Origin: Aquirufa aurantiipilula
Lineage (GTDB): Bacteria; Bacteroidota; Bacteroidia; Cytophagales; Spirosomataceae
Assembly: GCF_019923745.1 (NCBI RefSeq)
Contig: NZ_JAANOG010000006.1
Coordinates: 128,716 to 192,715, forward strand
Direction of reading: 5' to 3'
Length of the DNA: 64,000 nucleotides
Every line of letters begins with the position of its first letter. Position 1 is the first letter of the stretch. The notes under the pieces were generated by a model. It ran no database searches and was not told the DNA's origin. It was given only the letters and a program-made list of their open reading frames with translations. The position numbers were made by a program, and so were the translations under genes. Shown here in pieces: positions 9,313 to 18,536 of this stretch.

Positions 9313-9822
9313 ATGGCAACAATATTAGCAGTAGAAGGTCATTTACCGCAATTCGGCGAACAGGTTTGGTTAGCCCCTAATGCCACAGTTGTTGGAAATG
9401 TGTCCATAGGAAAACATGGTACAGTATGGTTTAATGCCGTGATCCGTGGGGATGTCAATCGTATTCAAATTGGAGATTATAGCAATGTACAAGACGGGGC
9501 CGTGATTCATTGTACTTATCAAAAAACAGAAACGATTATTGGAAACTATGTTTCCATTGCTCACAATGCAATCGTTCATGGTTGCACCATCGAAGACCGT
9601 GTTTTGGTGGGAATGGGTGCCATCATCATGGATGGGGCTTATGTAGAATCTGGAAGTATTATTGCTGCAGGGGCTGTTGTTACACAAGGTATGCGCATTC
9701 CTTCAGGAAGTATTTATGCCGGAAATCCCGCCAAATTTTTAAAACCTGTTAGCGAAGAAGCGGCAGAAGTTTTCATGCGTACTGCGATGAATTATGTCAA
9801 ATATGCTAGTTGGTTTGAATAG
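9313..9822 (+). CDS. Gamma-type carbonic anhydrase family protein
   Basis: A 169-residue left-handed beta-helix protein of the gamma-carbonic anhydrase/YrdA family. Hexapeptide repeats run through most of the chain (GNVSIGKHGTVWFNAVIRGD is the first recognisable block). The three zinc histidines are present: H66 (VIHC), H84 (IAHN) and H89 (IVHG). The family trimerises with metal at the subunit interfaces; many YrdA-type members have weak or unproven CO2 hydration activity. It follows kdsC with a 6-bp gap and is convergent with the GH3 gene. Confidence 0.9.
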   Translation: MATILAVEGHLPQFGEQVWLAPNATVVGNVSIGKHGTVWFNAVIRGDVNRIQIGDYSNVQDGAVIHCTYQKTETIIGNYVSIAHNAIVHGCTIEDRVLVGMGAIIMDGAYVESGSIIAAGAVVTQGMRIPSGSIYAGNPAKFLKPVSEEAAEVFMRTAMNYVKYASWFE

Positions 9823-9847
9823 GAGTATTCACTTTCCCGAATAACCT

Positions 9848-11350
9848 TTATTCCATTCTTAAACCCAACAATCCCTCGGCTAATATTCGATCATTGGATA
9901 AACGAGGAACCTTATTTTGCCCCCCCAATTTCCCTTGGGATTTCATGTATTGAATAAAGGATCCCTTGGCTAAGGATTGAATTTGTAATGGCTGAAGGAT
10001 ATTGCCAACAATCAAATCTTGGTAATAGATATTTTGTCGCTGCATGGAAGCATCCAAGGTCTTTTGAAATAATTCCAAATTCACTGGCGCAACATCAAAT
10101 TCCATCAACCACTCATGGTGAGGCATCAGGCCATCCTTAGGGTTAATGTTGGGCGCAACTGTAAATTCCACAATCTTAGTTTCTGGACATGCCTCTAGGG
10201 CTTCCTTCATGGCCAATTCCACTTCCTCCGCTATCACATGTTCACCAAAAGCAGAAATAAAATGCTTGATTCTGCCCGTTACAACTACTCTGAAAGGGTC
10301 TAATGAGACGAATTTTACCGTGTCTCCAATGGAATATGACCACAAGCCAGCATTCGTAGTCATTAATAGGGCATAGTTGACTCCAAGCTCCACCTCTGAT
10401 AGGCATAGTCGGGTTGGGTTGGCAGAGAAATACGTATCTGTTGGAACAAACTCATAAAAAATTCCCGCATCCACCAATAAAAGTAAGCCTTCTTCGCCTG
10501 TAGAATCTTGAAAAGCAATAAATCCTTCTGAGGCAGGATATGTTTCTATGACATCCACTTTTCTACCGATGGACTGCATCAACTTATCTCGATATGGCTC
10601 AAAATTGACTCCCCCAGTGACAAATACTTCGAAATCTGGGAATAGTTCGCCAATCTTTTTACTAGTTTGAGCCTCTAGTCGATCAAAATACATTTGTACC
10701 CAAGGTGGAATTCCAGAGATCAAACCCATGCGCTGATCTACCGTCTCTCGAACAATCGCTTTTAGTTTTTCTTCCCAATCTTCTATGCAATTGGTTTCAT
10801 AAGAGGGCAATTGATTGGTCCGTAAATAGGAGGGAACATGGTGATTGACAATGCCCGAAAGTCGGCCTGTTGGCACTCCATTCTTTGATTCCAATTCAGG
10901 AGAACCCGATAAAAATATCAATTTCTGATCCAAAAATGAAGCTTTTCCGCTATGATGTACATAATGTAATAAAGCATCCCTTGCACCCAAAATATGAAAG
11001 GGCATAGACTCTGTACTAATGGGAATGTATTTCGCTCCAGATGTAGTTCCAGATGTTTTAGCAAAATATGCGGGCTTACCTGGCCATAAAATATCCTTTT
11101 TGCCAGCTACCGCTTCCTCGATATAAGGCTTAATATCTTCATATTCAAAAATGGGGACCTTTGCCTTATAATCAATGTAATTTTGGATTTTATCCAGGCC
11201 AAAAGCTTTTCCAAAAAGCGTTGATTTCGCTTTTTCTAAATTTGAATTTAACCAAAAGTGCTGTTTATCAATGGCTTCGGATGGAGACATCCGATACTTG
11301 TTGACTACCCAATGGGCGAAAGGTTTAGCAAAAAAAGAACGAATACCCAT
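9848..11350 (-). CDS. GH3-family acyl-adenylate ligase-like protein
   Basis: A 500-residue member of the GH3 auxin-responsive family in the ANL adenylating superfamily. The nucleotide-binding P-loop is TSGTTSGAKYIP (~105-116), and the sequence keeps GH3 landmarks such as the VFVTGGVNFEPY region, the ETYPASEG block and SYSIGDTVKF. Plant members conjugate amino acids to hormones; bacterial functions are largely unknown, so the substrate cannot be named. It is the last gene of a minus-strand run with a TPR protein (16 bp upstream) and the RNA helicase. Confidence 0.87.
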   Translation of the reverse strand: MGIRSFFAKPFAHWVVNKYRMSPSEAIDKQHFWLNSNLEKAKSTLFGKAFGLDKIQNYIDYKAKVPIFEYEDIKPYIEEAVAGKKDILWPGKPAYFAKTSGTTSGAKYIPISTESMPFHILGARDALLHYVHHSGKASFLDQKLIFLSGSPELESKNGVPTGRLSGIVNHHVPSYLRTNQLPSYETNCIEDWEEKLKAIVRETVDQRMGLISGIPPWVQMYFDRLEAQTSKKIGELFPDFEVFVTGGVNFEPYRDKLMQSIGRKVDVIETYPASEGFIAFQDSTGEEGLLLLVDAGIFYEFVPTDTYFSANPTRLCLSEVELGVNYALLMTTNAGLWSYSIGDTVKFVSLDPFRVVVTGRIKHFISAFGEHVIAEEVELAMKEALEACPETKIVEFTVAPNINPKDGLMPHHEWLMEFDVAPVNLELFQKTLDASMQRQNIYYQDLIVGNILQPLQIQSLAKGSFIQYMKSQGKLGGQNKVPRLSNDRILAEGLLGLRME

Positions 11351-11366
11351 AGCTCCTTTCTATTGA

Positions 11367-12068
11367 TCATTTAAAAATACCCTTGGGATCCGGCATTTTT
11401 TCCATGAGTTGCTGTGAGAAATTTAAATCCAATTGGGTCAAATCTAAGGCCCTACATTCATGAAAATAGCTCCAGGCTAACTCGTATTTCTCTTGCAAAA
11501 ATGCCACTTGACTTTTTTTCATCCAAGCATTGGCATTGGTCGGGTCCTCTTGTAAAGATTGACTTAATAAGGCATCAACCTCTTCCAAATTACCACAATC
11601 CATGCCTTTTAAATAACAACTTAGTTTTACAATGGCATAGTCTACCCGCATGATACTCAACTTCGGATTGATTTGTAAACCTTTTCCTAATAAATCAATG
11701 GCTCCAGGAAAATCCAAACGTTGAAAAGCAATAACACCTAATCCCCAGTAGGCTTCCACACTAGTAGAATCTAAGGCGTGAACTAAATTAAAACGAAATG
11801 TTGCCGTATCTAATTTTCCCTCTGAAACATATTCCCATGCTCTTTCTGACAAAAATTTTACCCCTTCAGCACGGTTTGGGAAACTTTGATCTACACTGCT
11901 AATAATTTGAGTAACCTCCTCTTGATCTTTTTTATTTAGTGGCTTTTTGCCAAATAAAGCTTGATATCGTGGTATTCTAATCAATGAATCTACCGACATA
12001 GCCGCCAACATGGGCGTCGATAAACATAACAATAGTCCTATTAAATAGGCTTTTCTTCTTAGCATCAT
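11367..12068 (-). CDS. Exported tetratricopeptide-repeat protein
   Basis: A 233-residue protein with a signal peptide (hydrophobic AYLIGLLLCLSTPMLA after two arginines) and at least three TPR-like helical pairs (for example VEAYWGLGVIAFQRLDFPGA and ANAWMKKSQVAFLQEKYELA). It is probably a periplasmic protein-interaction scaffold. It follows the helicase stop after 9 bp and precedes the GH3 gene by 16 bp, so the three are probably one transcript. No partner or substrate can be named. Confidence 0.75.
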   Translation of the reverse strand: MMLRRKAYLIGLLLCLSTPMLAAMSVDSLIRIPRYQALFGKKPLNKKDQEEVTQIISSVDQSFPNRAEGVKFLSERAWEYVSEGKLDTATFRFNLVHALDSTSVEAYWGLGVIAFQRLDFPGAIDLLGKGLQINPKLSIMRVDYAIVKLSCYLKGMDCGNLEEVDALLSQSLQEDPTNANAWMKKSQVAFLQEKYELAWSYFHECRALDLTQLDLNFSQQLMEKMPDPKGIFK

Positions 12069-12077
12069 ATCACAAAT

Positions 12078-13451
12078 CTACCTTTTCTTTTTAATGGAGG
12101 ATGTATTTGAACGAAATTTTGATGCACTTTTAGGCTTTCCTTTGGAATTATTTCCTTTAGATGGCCCCTTAGAAGACCCTTTGACACCTGCCTTAGCCCT
12201 AGGTTTATGCTTCTTCTCATGAAAAGCCCCTTTGAAATCAGGATCTTCTCTTTTCCGCTGATCATCCACAGCCCGTAACATATCCTGTTGTTCTAAAAAC
12301 GGAGTATCTTCTTCATAAATCCCTGAAGGTAAATGCTCTATCTCTATCTTCTGTTGAATTATTGTTTCAATTTTTGCCCAATGATAGCGCTCCGCCAAAG
12401 TCACAAAAGTGATAGACTCCCCAATTTCTGCCGCTCTACCTGTCCTACCTATACGATGCACATAATCTTCATAAATCAATGGAACATCAAAATTGATAAC
12501 ATGAGAAACTTTAGGTATATCGATACCCCTGGCCGCCACATCGGTTGTTACTAAAACCCGCACCAAGCCTTCTCGAAATTGCTGCATGGCATTAATCCGT
12601 GTATTTTGACCTTTATTGGAGTGAATAACTCGAACTTGATCTTCCGCTAATACCTTTCGGCTCAAAAACTTCTCAACTTGATTAGCCACCTCCTTGCTTC
12701 TACAAAAAATCATAACTCTTTCGAAATCAGGATTTTGCATAAAATAAGCCAAGGCGTTTATTTTCGTTTTCAAATTGGGCGCTTCATACACGTGCTGTTT
12801 CACTTGACTTGCTGGAGTCGCTTGAGGTGTAATTTCAATCTTATGCGGAAACTCCAAAAACTCATGTGAAAGGTTTTCTACACGCTCCGGAAACGTAGCA
12901 GAAAACAAACCATTCTGGCGTTTCTTGTAAGGTATTACTTCCAATATTTGACGAATCTGAGGCATAAATCCCATATCCATCATTTTATCTGCTTCGTCAA
13001 GCACTAAGTGCTTCAACTCCTTCACTATAATCACTTCTTTCCGGTACAATTCTAAGAATCGACCTGGCGTAGAAACAATGATATCCACACCTTTTTCTAT
13101 TGCTTGAATCTGAGGCTTTGGACCCAATCCTCCATACAATGCCAATAATCGCAAGTCGGTAAATTGCGCCAAACTTACCATAACCTCATAAATCTGCATA
13201 ACAAGTTCTCTTGTTGGTGCAAGAATTAAGGCTCTTGGATTTTGCCCCTGAGCATATTTGCATTGCATTAAAAGAGGTAAAACATAGGCTGCTGTTTTTC
13301 CAGTACCCGTTTGAGCAATTCCCAACACATCATGTCCTCCCAAAAGCAAAGGAATTGCCTTTTCTTGAATTGGTGTAGGTTCTTGATAACCCAAGGCATC
13401 ACATGCTCTTTGCAATTGTGGGTTCAATCCCAAACTTAAAAAATCAACCAT
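12078..13451 (-). CDS. DEAD-box ATP-dependent RNA helicase (RhlE-like)
   Basis: A 457-residue helicase with the full motif set: Q motif (EPTPIQEKAIP), I (AQTGTGKT), Ia (APTRELV), II (DEAD), III (SAT), IV-V (RVLVTTDVAARGID) and VI (HRIGRTGRA). The last ~60 residues are lysine/serine-rich and probably bind RNA. The role is RNA unwinding in ribosome assembly or mRNA turnover. I chose the ATG at 13451 (MVDFLSLG) because the family starts close to the Q motif; an upstream in-frame ATG at 13490 would add 13 atypical residues. It heads the helicase-TPR-GH3 run. Confidence 0.92.
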   Translation of the reverse strand: MVDFLSLGLNPQLQRACDALGYQEPTPIQEKAIPLLLGGHDVLGIAQTGTGKTAAYVLPLLMQCKYAQGQNPRALILAPTRELVMQIYEVMVSLAQFTDLRLLALYGGLGPKPQIQAIEKGVDIIVSTPGRFLELYRKEVIIVKELKHLVLDEADKMMDMGFMPQIRQILEVIPYKKRQNGLFSATFPERVENLSHEFLEFPHKIEITPQATPASQVKQHVYEAPNLKTKINALAYFMQNPDFERVMIFCRSKEVANQVEKFLSRKVLAEDQVRVIHSNKGQNTRINAMQQFREGLVRVLVTTDVAARGIDIPKVSHVINFDVPLIYEDYVHRIGRTGRAAEIGESITFVTLAERYHWAKIETIIQQKIEIEHLPSGIYEEDTPFLEQQDMLRAVDDQRKREDPDFKGAFHEKKHKPRAKAGVKGSSKGPSKGNNSKGKPKSASKFRSNTSSIKKKR

Positions 13452-13550
13452 TTCGTAGAAAATTATGCATACAAAGGTAGCTAAATTCATCCGATTTAGT
13501 GGAAAAGGCTGAATAGCTGCTTATTGGCTGTATTCCTTCTATTATTTCCC

Positions 13551-13558
13551 TAACTTTG
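13551..13558 (+). promoter_or_regulatory. Candidate -7 promoter box for the CLC gene
   Basis: TAACTTTG matches the Bacteroidota -7 consensus TAnnTTTG. Transcription would begin near 13565, next to the tiny frame ATG ACA ATA GCT TGA (13568-13582) that overlaps the TTG start of the CLC gene. A TTG at 13524-13526 is 24 bp upstream, longer than the usual spacing. It is supported by position and consensus only. Confidence 0.35.
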
Positions 13559-13577
13559 AAATAAATATGACAATAGC

Positions 13578-14795
13578 TTGAAATCAGCTTCCCAACTTTG
13601 GCTTAGTAGAATTTGCATGGGATTGGCCACTTCCTTCCTAGTGGGATCTGCTTCTTCTTTGTTTTTATGGGGATTGGAAAAAATTCAAGTTTTTCGAACA
13701 GAGCATATTGCCCTCTTGTATTGTTTACCCATTCTTGGTGTTGCATTTCAATATCTGTCTCAGCTACCCAATTCGTCGAATAAATTAGGAACAAATGATT
13801 TGATTGATCGAGTCAACCAAAAAAGAGAAGACATCTCTTGGACCCTAGGACCTTTCATTTTATTAGGCACTTGGTTGAGTCAGGTTTTTGGCGCATCGGT
13901 TGGAAGGGAAGGAACGGCTGTTCAAATGGGGGGGAGCATAGCACATCAATTTTCCCAATGGTTACAATTAGAAGAATTCGAAAAAAGAGATTGGTTGCAA
14001 GCTGGTATGGCGGCAGGCTTTGCTTCGGTGTTCGGAACACCTTGGGCTGGATGTCTTTTCGGACTTGAAATCTCAAAAGTAGGTCAACTTTCCCTTCGAG
14101 GTATTTTTCCGTGCTTAATTTCTGCATTTGGAGCAAATTGGGTAAGTCTTCACGTGTGGGGCACGAATCATACCATTTATCCGAACATTTTTTTACCCGA
14201 AATAAATGGGTTATTTTGGCTTAAATTAGCGTGCATTGGCCTATTTTTGGGTCTTATTGGGTTGATTTATTCGCGCCTAGAATCGATTATTTCTAAAAGC
14301 TTCGCCCGATTACCCATTCATTACATTCTCAAAGGGATTCTCGGGGGCTTAATTTTACTACTCATTTTCCAATTTCCCTATTTTCAAGAAAGCATAGGCT
14401 TGGGCTCATCTTATTTACTCAGACCCTTTGAAACGGGGGATACCTCCAACTTCGCCTTGAGTAAAACCCTTGCTACCAGTTTAAGTTTAGGATTAGGATT
14501 TAAAGGAGGAGAAGCTACTCCCTTATTTTTAATCGGAGCTCATGCTAGTAGTGCCCTACATGAAATTATTTCACTCCCCATTCCATTGTTGGCCGCACTA
14601 GGTTTTACTTGTTTATACACGGGCCTTGCCAAAACTCCTTTAACTTCCATGGCTATGGGAATCGAATTATTCGGTTATGAAGCTTGGTTTTGTTTCTTTA
14701 TTTGTGCGCTCATCGTGATGTATATATCCGGGAAAAATGGCATTTTTAAAACACAAGCTTGGGCAAATTGGGTTCCTAAACCTTTATATTCATGA
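13578..14795 (+). CDS. CLC-family anion channel/antiporter
   Basis: A 405-residue CLC transporter with about ten hydrophobic helices. The selectivity-filter block GREGTAVQMGG (~110-120) contains the gating glutamate, and the later block is GGEATPLFLIG. The first canonical loop GSGIP is replaced by LGTNDLIDRV, and GREGP is GREGT; by recall these resemble the fluoride-type CLC-F clade, but that is an inference. The frame opens with TTG at 13578; the first in-frame ATG (13617) would cut into the first helix region, so TTG seems plausible. Its TGA overlaps the next gene's ATG. Confidence 0.82.
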   Translation: MKSASQLWLSRICMGLATSFLVGSASSLFLWGLEKIQVFRTEHIALLYCLPILGVAFQYLSQLPNSSNKLGTNDLIDRVNQKREDISWTLGPFILLGTWLSQVFGASVGREGTAVQMGGSIAHQFSQWLQLEEFEKRDWLQAGMAAGFASVFGTPWAGCLFGLEISKVGQLSLRGIFPCLISAFGANWVSLHVWGTNHTIYPNIFLPEINGLFWLKLACIGLFLGLIGLIYSRLESIISKSFARLPIHYILKGILGGLILLLIFQFPYFQESIGLGSSYLLRPFETGDTSNFALSKTLATSLSLGLGFKGGEATPLFLIGAHASSALHEIISLPIPLLAALGFTCLYTGLAKTPLTSMAMGIELFGYEAWFCFFICALIVMYISGKNGIFKTQAWANWVPKPLYS

Positions 14796-15991
14796 TGTTT
14801 GATTTATTATTTGATCACTACGAGAGCTTTCATGAGAAGCGAATTTCTACTAGGAGATTTACAGAAAACACCTGGCAGGAATTGCTACAGGAATGGGCAG
14901 AAAACGAACAGCTTAACTTTCGAAAAATAGGTGAAACTTTTGAAGGTAGATCCATTCAAGAAGTCCGTTTTGGACAGGGTCCAATCCACATTGCCGCTTG
15001 GTCTCAGATGCATGGAGATGAAGCAACAGCTACCATGGCTTTGGCTGATATTTTTCTTTTTTTATCCCAATATTCCACAAGTTTTGTTGATTTTAAGAAA
15101 GAATTGCATCAGAAAGTAAGTATTTTCTTTCTTCCACTATTAAACGCTGATGGTGCAAAAAAGTGGACAAGAGAGACTGCATTGGGAATAGATATGAACC
15201 GAGATGCCTTAACTCAAAATAGCCCAGAAGCTAAAATTCTTGCTGATTGGTTAGGCGAAATTAAACCTACTTTCTCTTTCAATCTACACGATCAGAATCG
15301 CTTATATTCTGCTGGAAAAACGCCACATCAAACTCACATAGCCTTACTGGCTACAGCCGGAGATGAACATGGTACTTGGACTGCATCAAGACTTAGGGCT
15401 GCCAAAATCACGAATCGAATGGCAAAGCACTTAAAACCATTTTTGGGAGAAAAAATAGCTAAATGGTCGGATGAATATGAAGCCCGCGCCTTTGGAGATT
15501 ATGCCCAAGGAAAAGGTTATGGATTGGTACTTTTGGAATCAGGTGGGGCAGGATGGGACTTAGAAAAACAGTCTTTGAGAAAATACAATGCTTGTTTATT
15601 GCTAGATGCCTTTCATTCCATTGCAACTGAATCGTGGAGAACGGAAGAAACAAATCTATATCAGCATTTACCAACGAACGAAAGACAAATCTTTGACATC
15701 CTCATTAAAAAGGCTCCATTAAACCAAGATGAGCCTATTTATCGCGCAGACATTGGATTAAATATTCAAGAAAATGCACGAGAAGACGGTTCTATCCAAT
15801 TTTCTTGGATTATTGAAGACCTTGGCGACTTAAGTCCTTGGTACGGATTGACAGAAATCAATGGGGAAGAGTTACATTTGCATTCAGAAAAAATGCTGAA
15901 GAAAGAAGGAGTATATCATCAACTTATTCTAACAAAAAACAATCAAGTAGCATTTGATCTAAGTACATACACACAAAAAATCAATTCTTAA
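14792..15991 (+). CDS. M14-family zinc carboxypeptidase
   Basis: A 399-residue M14 metallocarboxypeptidase. Zinc ligands are H74 and E77 (MHGDE) and H166 (NLHDQ). The substrate carboxylate-binding pair appears as N136-R137 (MNRD), and the catalytic glutamate is probably E249 (LLESGG). No signal peptide is evident, so it is probably cytoplasmic, acting on peptides or peptidoglycan fragments. It overlaps the CLC stop as ATGA, indicating coupled translation, and is followed after 1 bp by the acyltransferase gene. Confidence 0.85.
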   Translation: MMFDLLFDHYESFHEKRISTRRFTENTWQELLQEWAENEQLNFRKIGETFEGRSIQEVRFGQGPIHIAAWSQMHGDEATATMALADIFLFLSQYSTSFVDFKKELHQKVSIFFLPLLNADGAKKWTRETALGIDMNRDALTQNSPEAKILADWLGEIKPTFSFNLHDQNRLYSAGKTPHQTHIALLATAGDEHGTWTASRLRAAKITNRMAKHLKPFLGEKIAKWSDEYEARAFGDYAQGKGYGLVLLESGGAGWDLEKQSLRKYNACLLLDAFHSIATESWRTEETNLYQHLPTNERQIFDILIKKAPLNQDEPIYRADIGLNIQENAREDGSIQFSWIIEDLGDLSPWYGLTEINGEELHLHSEKMLKKEGVYHQLILTKNNQVAFDLSTYTQKINS

Positions 15992-15992
15992 T

Positions 15993-16628
15993 ATGACATC
16001 TTTACCTGTAATCATCATAGGCGTTAATCCTTTTGCTTTAGAAGTTGCCTCCATTTTTCAAAAAAATGAGGTTGTTATCTACGGCTTTTTAGATGACGAT
16101 CCTAAGAAAAAGGATACACAAGTGGGGGAAATTCCTGTATTAGGAGGAACTGAAGATGAATCCTATTGGGGATTAATTGGTAAAAATTGTGGTGTTTTCG
16201 TAGCCTTAGAGAATCCTACAGAAAGAAAAAAGATGATTGAAGCTATTATGGAGGACCGTCAAGTGAAACCCGTTAACGCTATTCATCCCTCTGCCATCAT
16301 TGCTGACGTTAAAAACTTAGCATATGGCGTCTATATTGGCGCTGGAGCCATCATTCAGCCTGAAGCAAAACTAGCAGATCATTGTATGATTGGCGCTGGA
16401 GCCATCGTTGAAACAGGAGCCCAAATTGAAGAATACGTACAAATTGGAGCTGGGTCCGTGATTGGTAAAGAATGTAAATTAGATACCAATTGCTTTATTG
16501 GTATTCAAAGCACCCTAGTAGGAAGCATCAAAATAGGAAAAGGTGCCACAGTAGGAGCGGGAAGTGTGGTCATTGAACCAGTTCCAGCATCCAAAAGAGT
16601 CTTCGGGAATCCAGCTAAATTGTTGTAA
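15993..16628 (+). CDS. NeuD/PglD-like sugar O-/N-acyltransferase
   Basis: A 211-residue acetyltransferase of the NeuD/PglD type. Residues ~1-80 form a Rossmann-like PglD N-terminal domain (VIIIGVNPFALEVASIF), followed by left-handed beta-helix hexapeptide repeats (~100-205) ending in the typical GNPAKLL. These enzymes transfer acetyl from acetyl-CoA to amino sugars or sialic acid in glycan synthesis; the acceptor is unknown. It belongs to the CLC-M14 operon by spacing. Its 3' end overlaps the convergent exonuclease gene by 14 bp. Confidence 0.82.
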   Translation: MTSLPVIIIGVNPFALEVASIFQKNEVVIYGFLDDDPKKKDTQVGEIPVLGGTEDESYWGLIGKNCGVFVALENPTERKKMIEAIMEDRQVKPVNAIHPSAIIADVKNLAYGVYIGAGAIIQPEAKLADHCMIGAGAIVETGAQIEEYVQIGAGSVIGKECKLDTNCFIGIQSTLVGSIKIGKGATVGAGSVVIEPVPASKRVFGNPAKLL

Positions 16629-17349
16629 TCCGGTCTATATTTTTCTCTTCCACCATTTGTAAAAAATGATAGCGCAAATACAATTGGGCTAGCGTAACTA
16701 CGTCTTCCACGCAATAGGCTGCAATTTTTGCAATATCGTTTTCATGGTAATACACCCCATGAACCTTATCACCTGTTAAATTGGTTTTAGACCCAGGAAT
16801 CCCCAATAATTCGGCCAATAAATCCAAAGAAATATAAACCTTTCTGTCGCCAAACTTCCACAATTCCATCGTATCCTGATGCAAAACTTCCCAAGGTTTT
16901 TTGCCATGTAATTGCAAAGGTTTAGGAATTTCCAATCCATTGACCAGCATCCTTCTGCACAAATAAGGGAAATCGAATTCTTTTCCATTGTGTGCAACCA
17001 AGGTTAATTCCTTGTTTTTATAGGTACCATTGATAAACTCAATGAATTCTAAAAGCAGGGATTTTTCGTCCTTATTGGCAATAGTCTTAACTTTTAAGCT
17101 GAGCTCTTTCTCTTTATTTTGATATAAAAAACCCATTCCAATCACCACAATTTTTCCAAATTCCGCGAACAAGGCAGCCCTATCTACGTACAACTCTTCT
17201 AAAGAAATATTTTGTGGATTACTCACATTCTTCGCCTTTTTTAGCCAAAAAGATTTCATTCTTTCAGAAAGTAGGGAAAAATCCGATTCTCCTGAGACCG
17301 TTTCAATGTCGATGAATAAGGTGTTTTTAAAATTCTTTTTTGGCTCCAT
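16615..17349 (-). CDS. Predicted 3'-5' exonuclease (PolB-type DEDDy)
   Basis: A 244-residue RNase H-fold exonuclease. ExoI is FIDIETVSG (D14, E16), ExoII is HNGKEFDFPYL, and ExoIII is YCVEDVVTLAQ, which fits the YX3D arrangement of DEDDy enzymes. It corresponds to the free-standing 'predicted 3'-5' exonuclease related to PolB' proteins common in Bacteroidota and would degrade single-stranded DNA or RNA ends. It starts 3 bp after the lipB stop, so it is probably co-transcribed with lipB. Confidence 0.85.
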   Translation of the reverse strand: MEPKKNFKNTLFIDIETVSGESDFSLLSERMKSFWLKKAKNVSNPQNISLEELYVDRAALFAEFGKIVVIGMGFLYQNKEKELSLKVKTIANKDEKSLLLEFIEFINGTYKNKELTLVAHNGKEFDFPYLCRRMLVNGLEIPKPLQLHGKKPWEVLHQDTMELWKFGDRKVYISLDLLAELLGIPGSKTNLTGDKVHGVYYHENDIAKIAAYCVEDVVTLAQLYLRYHFLQMVEEKNIDRITTI

Positions 17350-17352
17350 GGC

Positions 17353-18090
17353 TTATTGATTTAGGGTTAGGTTCAATGTTTCACGTGAAACATGTTTTAA
17401 TTTCCAGTCGAACAATTGAGTTAAGTGTTCCAATACCTTTGTTTTAACCTCGCTTATATTCATTAATCGACCTAATTCTTGTTGTAAAGAAGTTACTCCT
17501 CGCGTAGCTATACCGCAAGGAACGATGTGAGAGAAATAAGACAAATCTGTATTAATGTTCAAAGCAAAACCATGCATGCTAATCCAGCGGGAGGCTTTTA
17601 CGCCTAATGCACATATTTTTCGAGCATTTTCAGACTCTGGATCAATCCAAACGCCCGTTAATCCATCAATTCTCCCGGCGACTAAACAATAATCTCGACA
17701 AGTCAAAATTATTGCTTCCTCAAGCATCCTTAAATACAAATGTATATCCGTGTAGAAATTCTCTAAGTCTAAAATAGGGTAGCCCACAAGCTGTCCTGGA
17801 CCATGGTAGGTAATATCACCACCTCGATTTATTCGATAAAAACTAGCCCCAATGCTGTCCAAGAAAGGTTCTTGCATCAATAAATGGGACTCGTCACCAC
17901 TTTTGCCTAAAGTATACACATGTGGATGCTCACAGAATAAAAGAAAATTCGGGGTTTCAACAGATAATTCCTCTCGACGGTTCTTCAATTTAATTTGAGC
18001 AATATGATCTAGGAGCATTTCCTGCAAATCCCATGTTGCTTGGTATGGAGTTAATCCAATATCAACAAATTGAACTTCTTTATTAGGCAT
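17353..18090 (-). CDS. lipB: Octanoyl-[acyl-carrier-protein]-protein transferase (LipB)
   Basis: A 245-residue lipoate-synthesis enzyme that moves octanoate from acyl carrier protein to lipoyl domains of 2-oxoacid dehydrogenases and GcvH. The family block RGGDITYHGPGQLVGYPI is intact. The catalytic pair is K165 (GVKASRW) and C192 (HIVPCGI). The C-terminal tail contains HVSRETL, which is the direct translation of a perfect parS site (17377-17392) embedded in the coding sequence. The divergent YraN gene starts ~70 bp away. Confidence 0.95.
   Translation of the reverse strand: MPNKEVQFVDIGLTPYQATWDLQEMLLDHIAQIKLKNRREELSVETPNFLLFCEHPHVYTLGKSGDESHLLMQEPFLDSIGASFYRINRGGDITYHGPGQLVGYPILDLENFYTDIHLYLRMLEEAIILTCRDYCLVAGRIDGLTGVWIDPESENARKICALGVKASRWISMHGFALNINTDLSYFSHIVPCGIATRGVTSLQQELGRLMNISEVKTKVLEHLTQLFDWKLKHVSRETLNLTLNQ
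17377..17392. promoter_or_regulatory. parS centromere-like site 1 (ParB binding), inside lipB
   Basis: TGTTTCACGTGAAACA is a perfect 16-bp palindrome identical to the bacterial chromosomal parS consensus bound by ParB. It lies in the last codons of lipB (about residues 233-238). A second identical copy lies 1.6 kb away. In bacteria parS sites cluster near the replication origin and direct ParABS segregation and SMC loading. Confidence 0.9.
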
Positions 18091-18159
18091 CTTACATTAT
18101 CAAGGGATTAATGAAAAGGAATAGTTCCCTTATATACCTTGCTTCACAAAGATAAGAGA

Positions 18160-18513
18160 ATGGCAAAACATTTAAAGCTTGGCAGGCGAGCAGAAGGGAT
18201 AGCTGTGGACTATTTACGTAGAAATCACTACCAAATACTTGATAAAAATTACCGAGCAGGTAAAGCAGAAGTAGATATCATTGCTTTAGACAAACAAACA
18301 TTGGTCTTCATTGAGGTAAAATCCCTTAAAAAGACTCAATTTGGCTATCCAGAAGAACATATCAATACTCACAAAACCAATATGCTCTCACAAGCTGCTA
18401 ACCAATATCAAATAGATCATAATTGGGAGAAAGAAATACGATTTGATACGATATCGATTACTTTTTTACCACAAGCAATCAAATTAGAACATTTCGAGGA
18501 TGCTTTTTTGTAA
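18160..18513 (+). CDS. YraN-family (UPF0102) putative endonuclease
   Basis: A 117-residue protein of the UPF0102/YraN family, which has a restriction-endonuclease-like fold and an unproven role in DNA metabolism. It shows LGRRAEGIAVDYLRR, the core motif AEVDIIALDKQTLVFIEVKS (the E/D-x-D...E-x-K nuclease pattern) and NANQYQ-type helices. I chose the ATG at 18160; a TTG at 18139 would add seven residues but the family normally starts with a short lead to LGRxGE. It is followed by ybeY 23 bp later. Confidence 0.9.
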   Translation: MAKHLKLGRRAEGIAVDYLRRNHYQILDKNYRAGKAEVDIIALDKQTLVFIEVKSLKKTQFGYPEEHINTHKTNMLSQAANQYQIDHNWEKEIRFDTISITFLPQAIKLEHFEDAFL

Positions 18514-18536
18514 ATTAGCTCTTTGAATGAAAAACC

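Noticed and set aside
12065-12265. 66-residue minus-strand frame overlapping the helicase tail
   Set aside because: It is an alternative frame of the basic, low-complexity helicase C-terminus.
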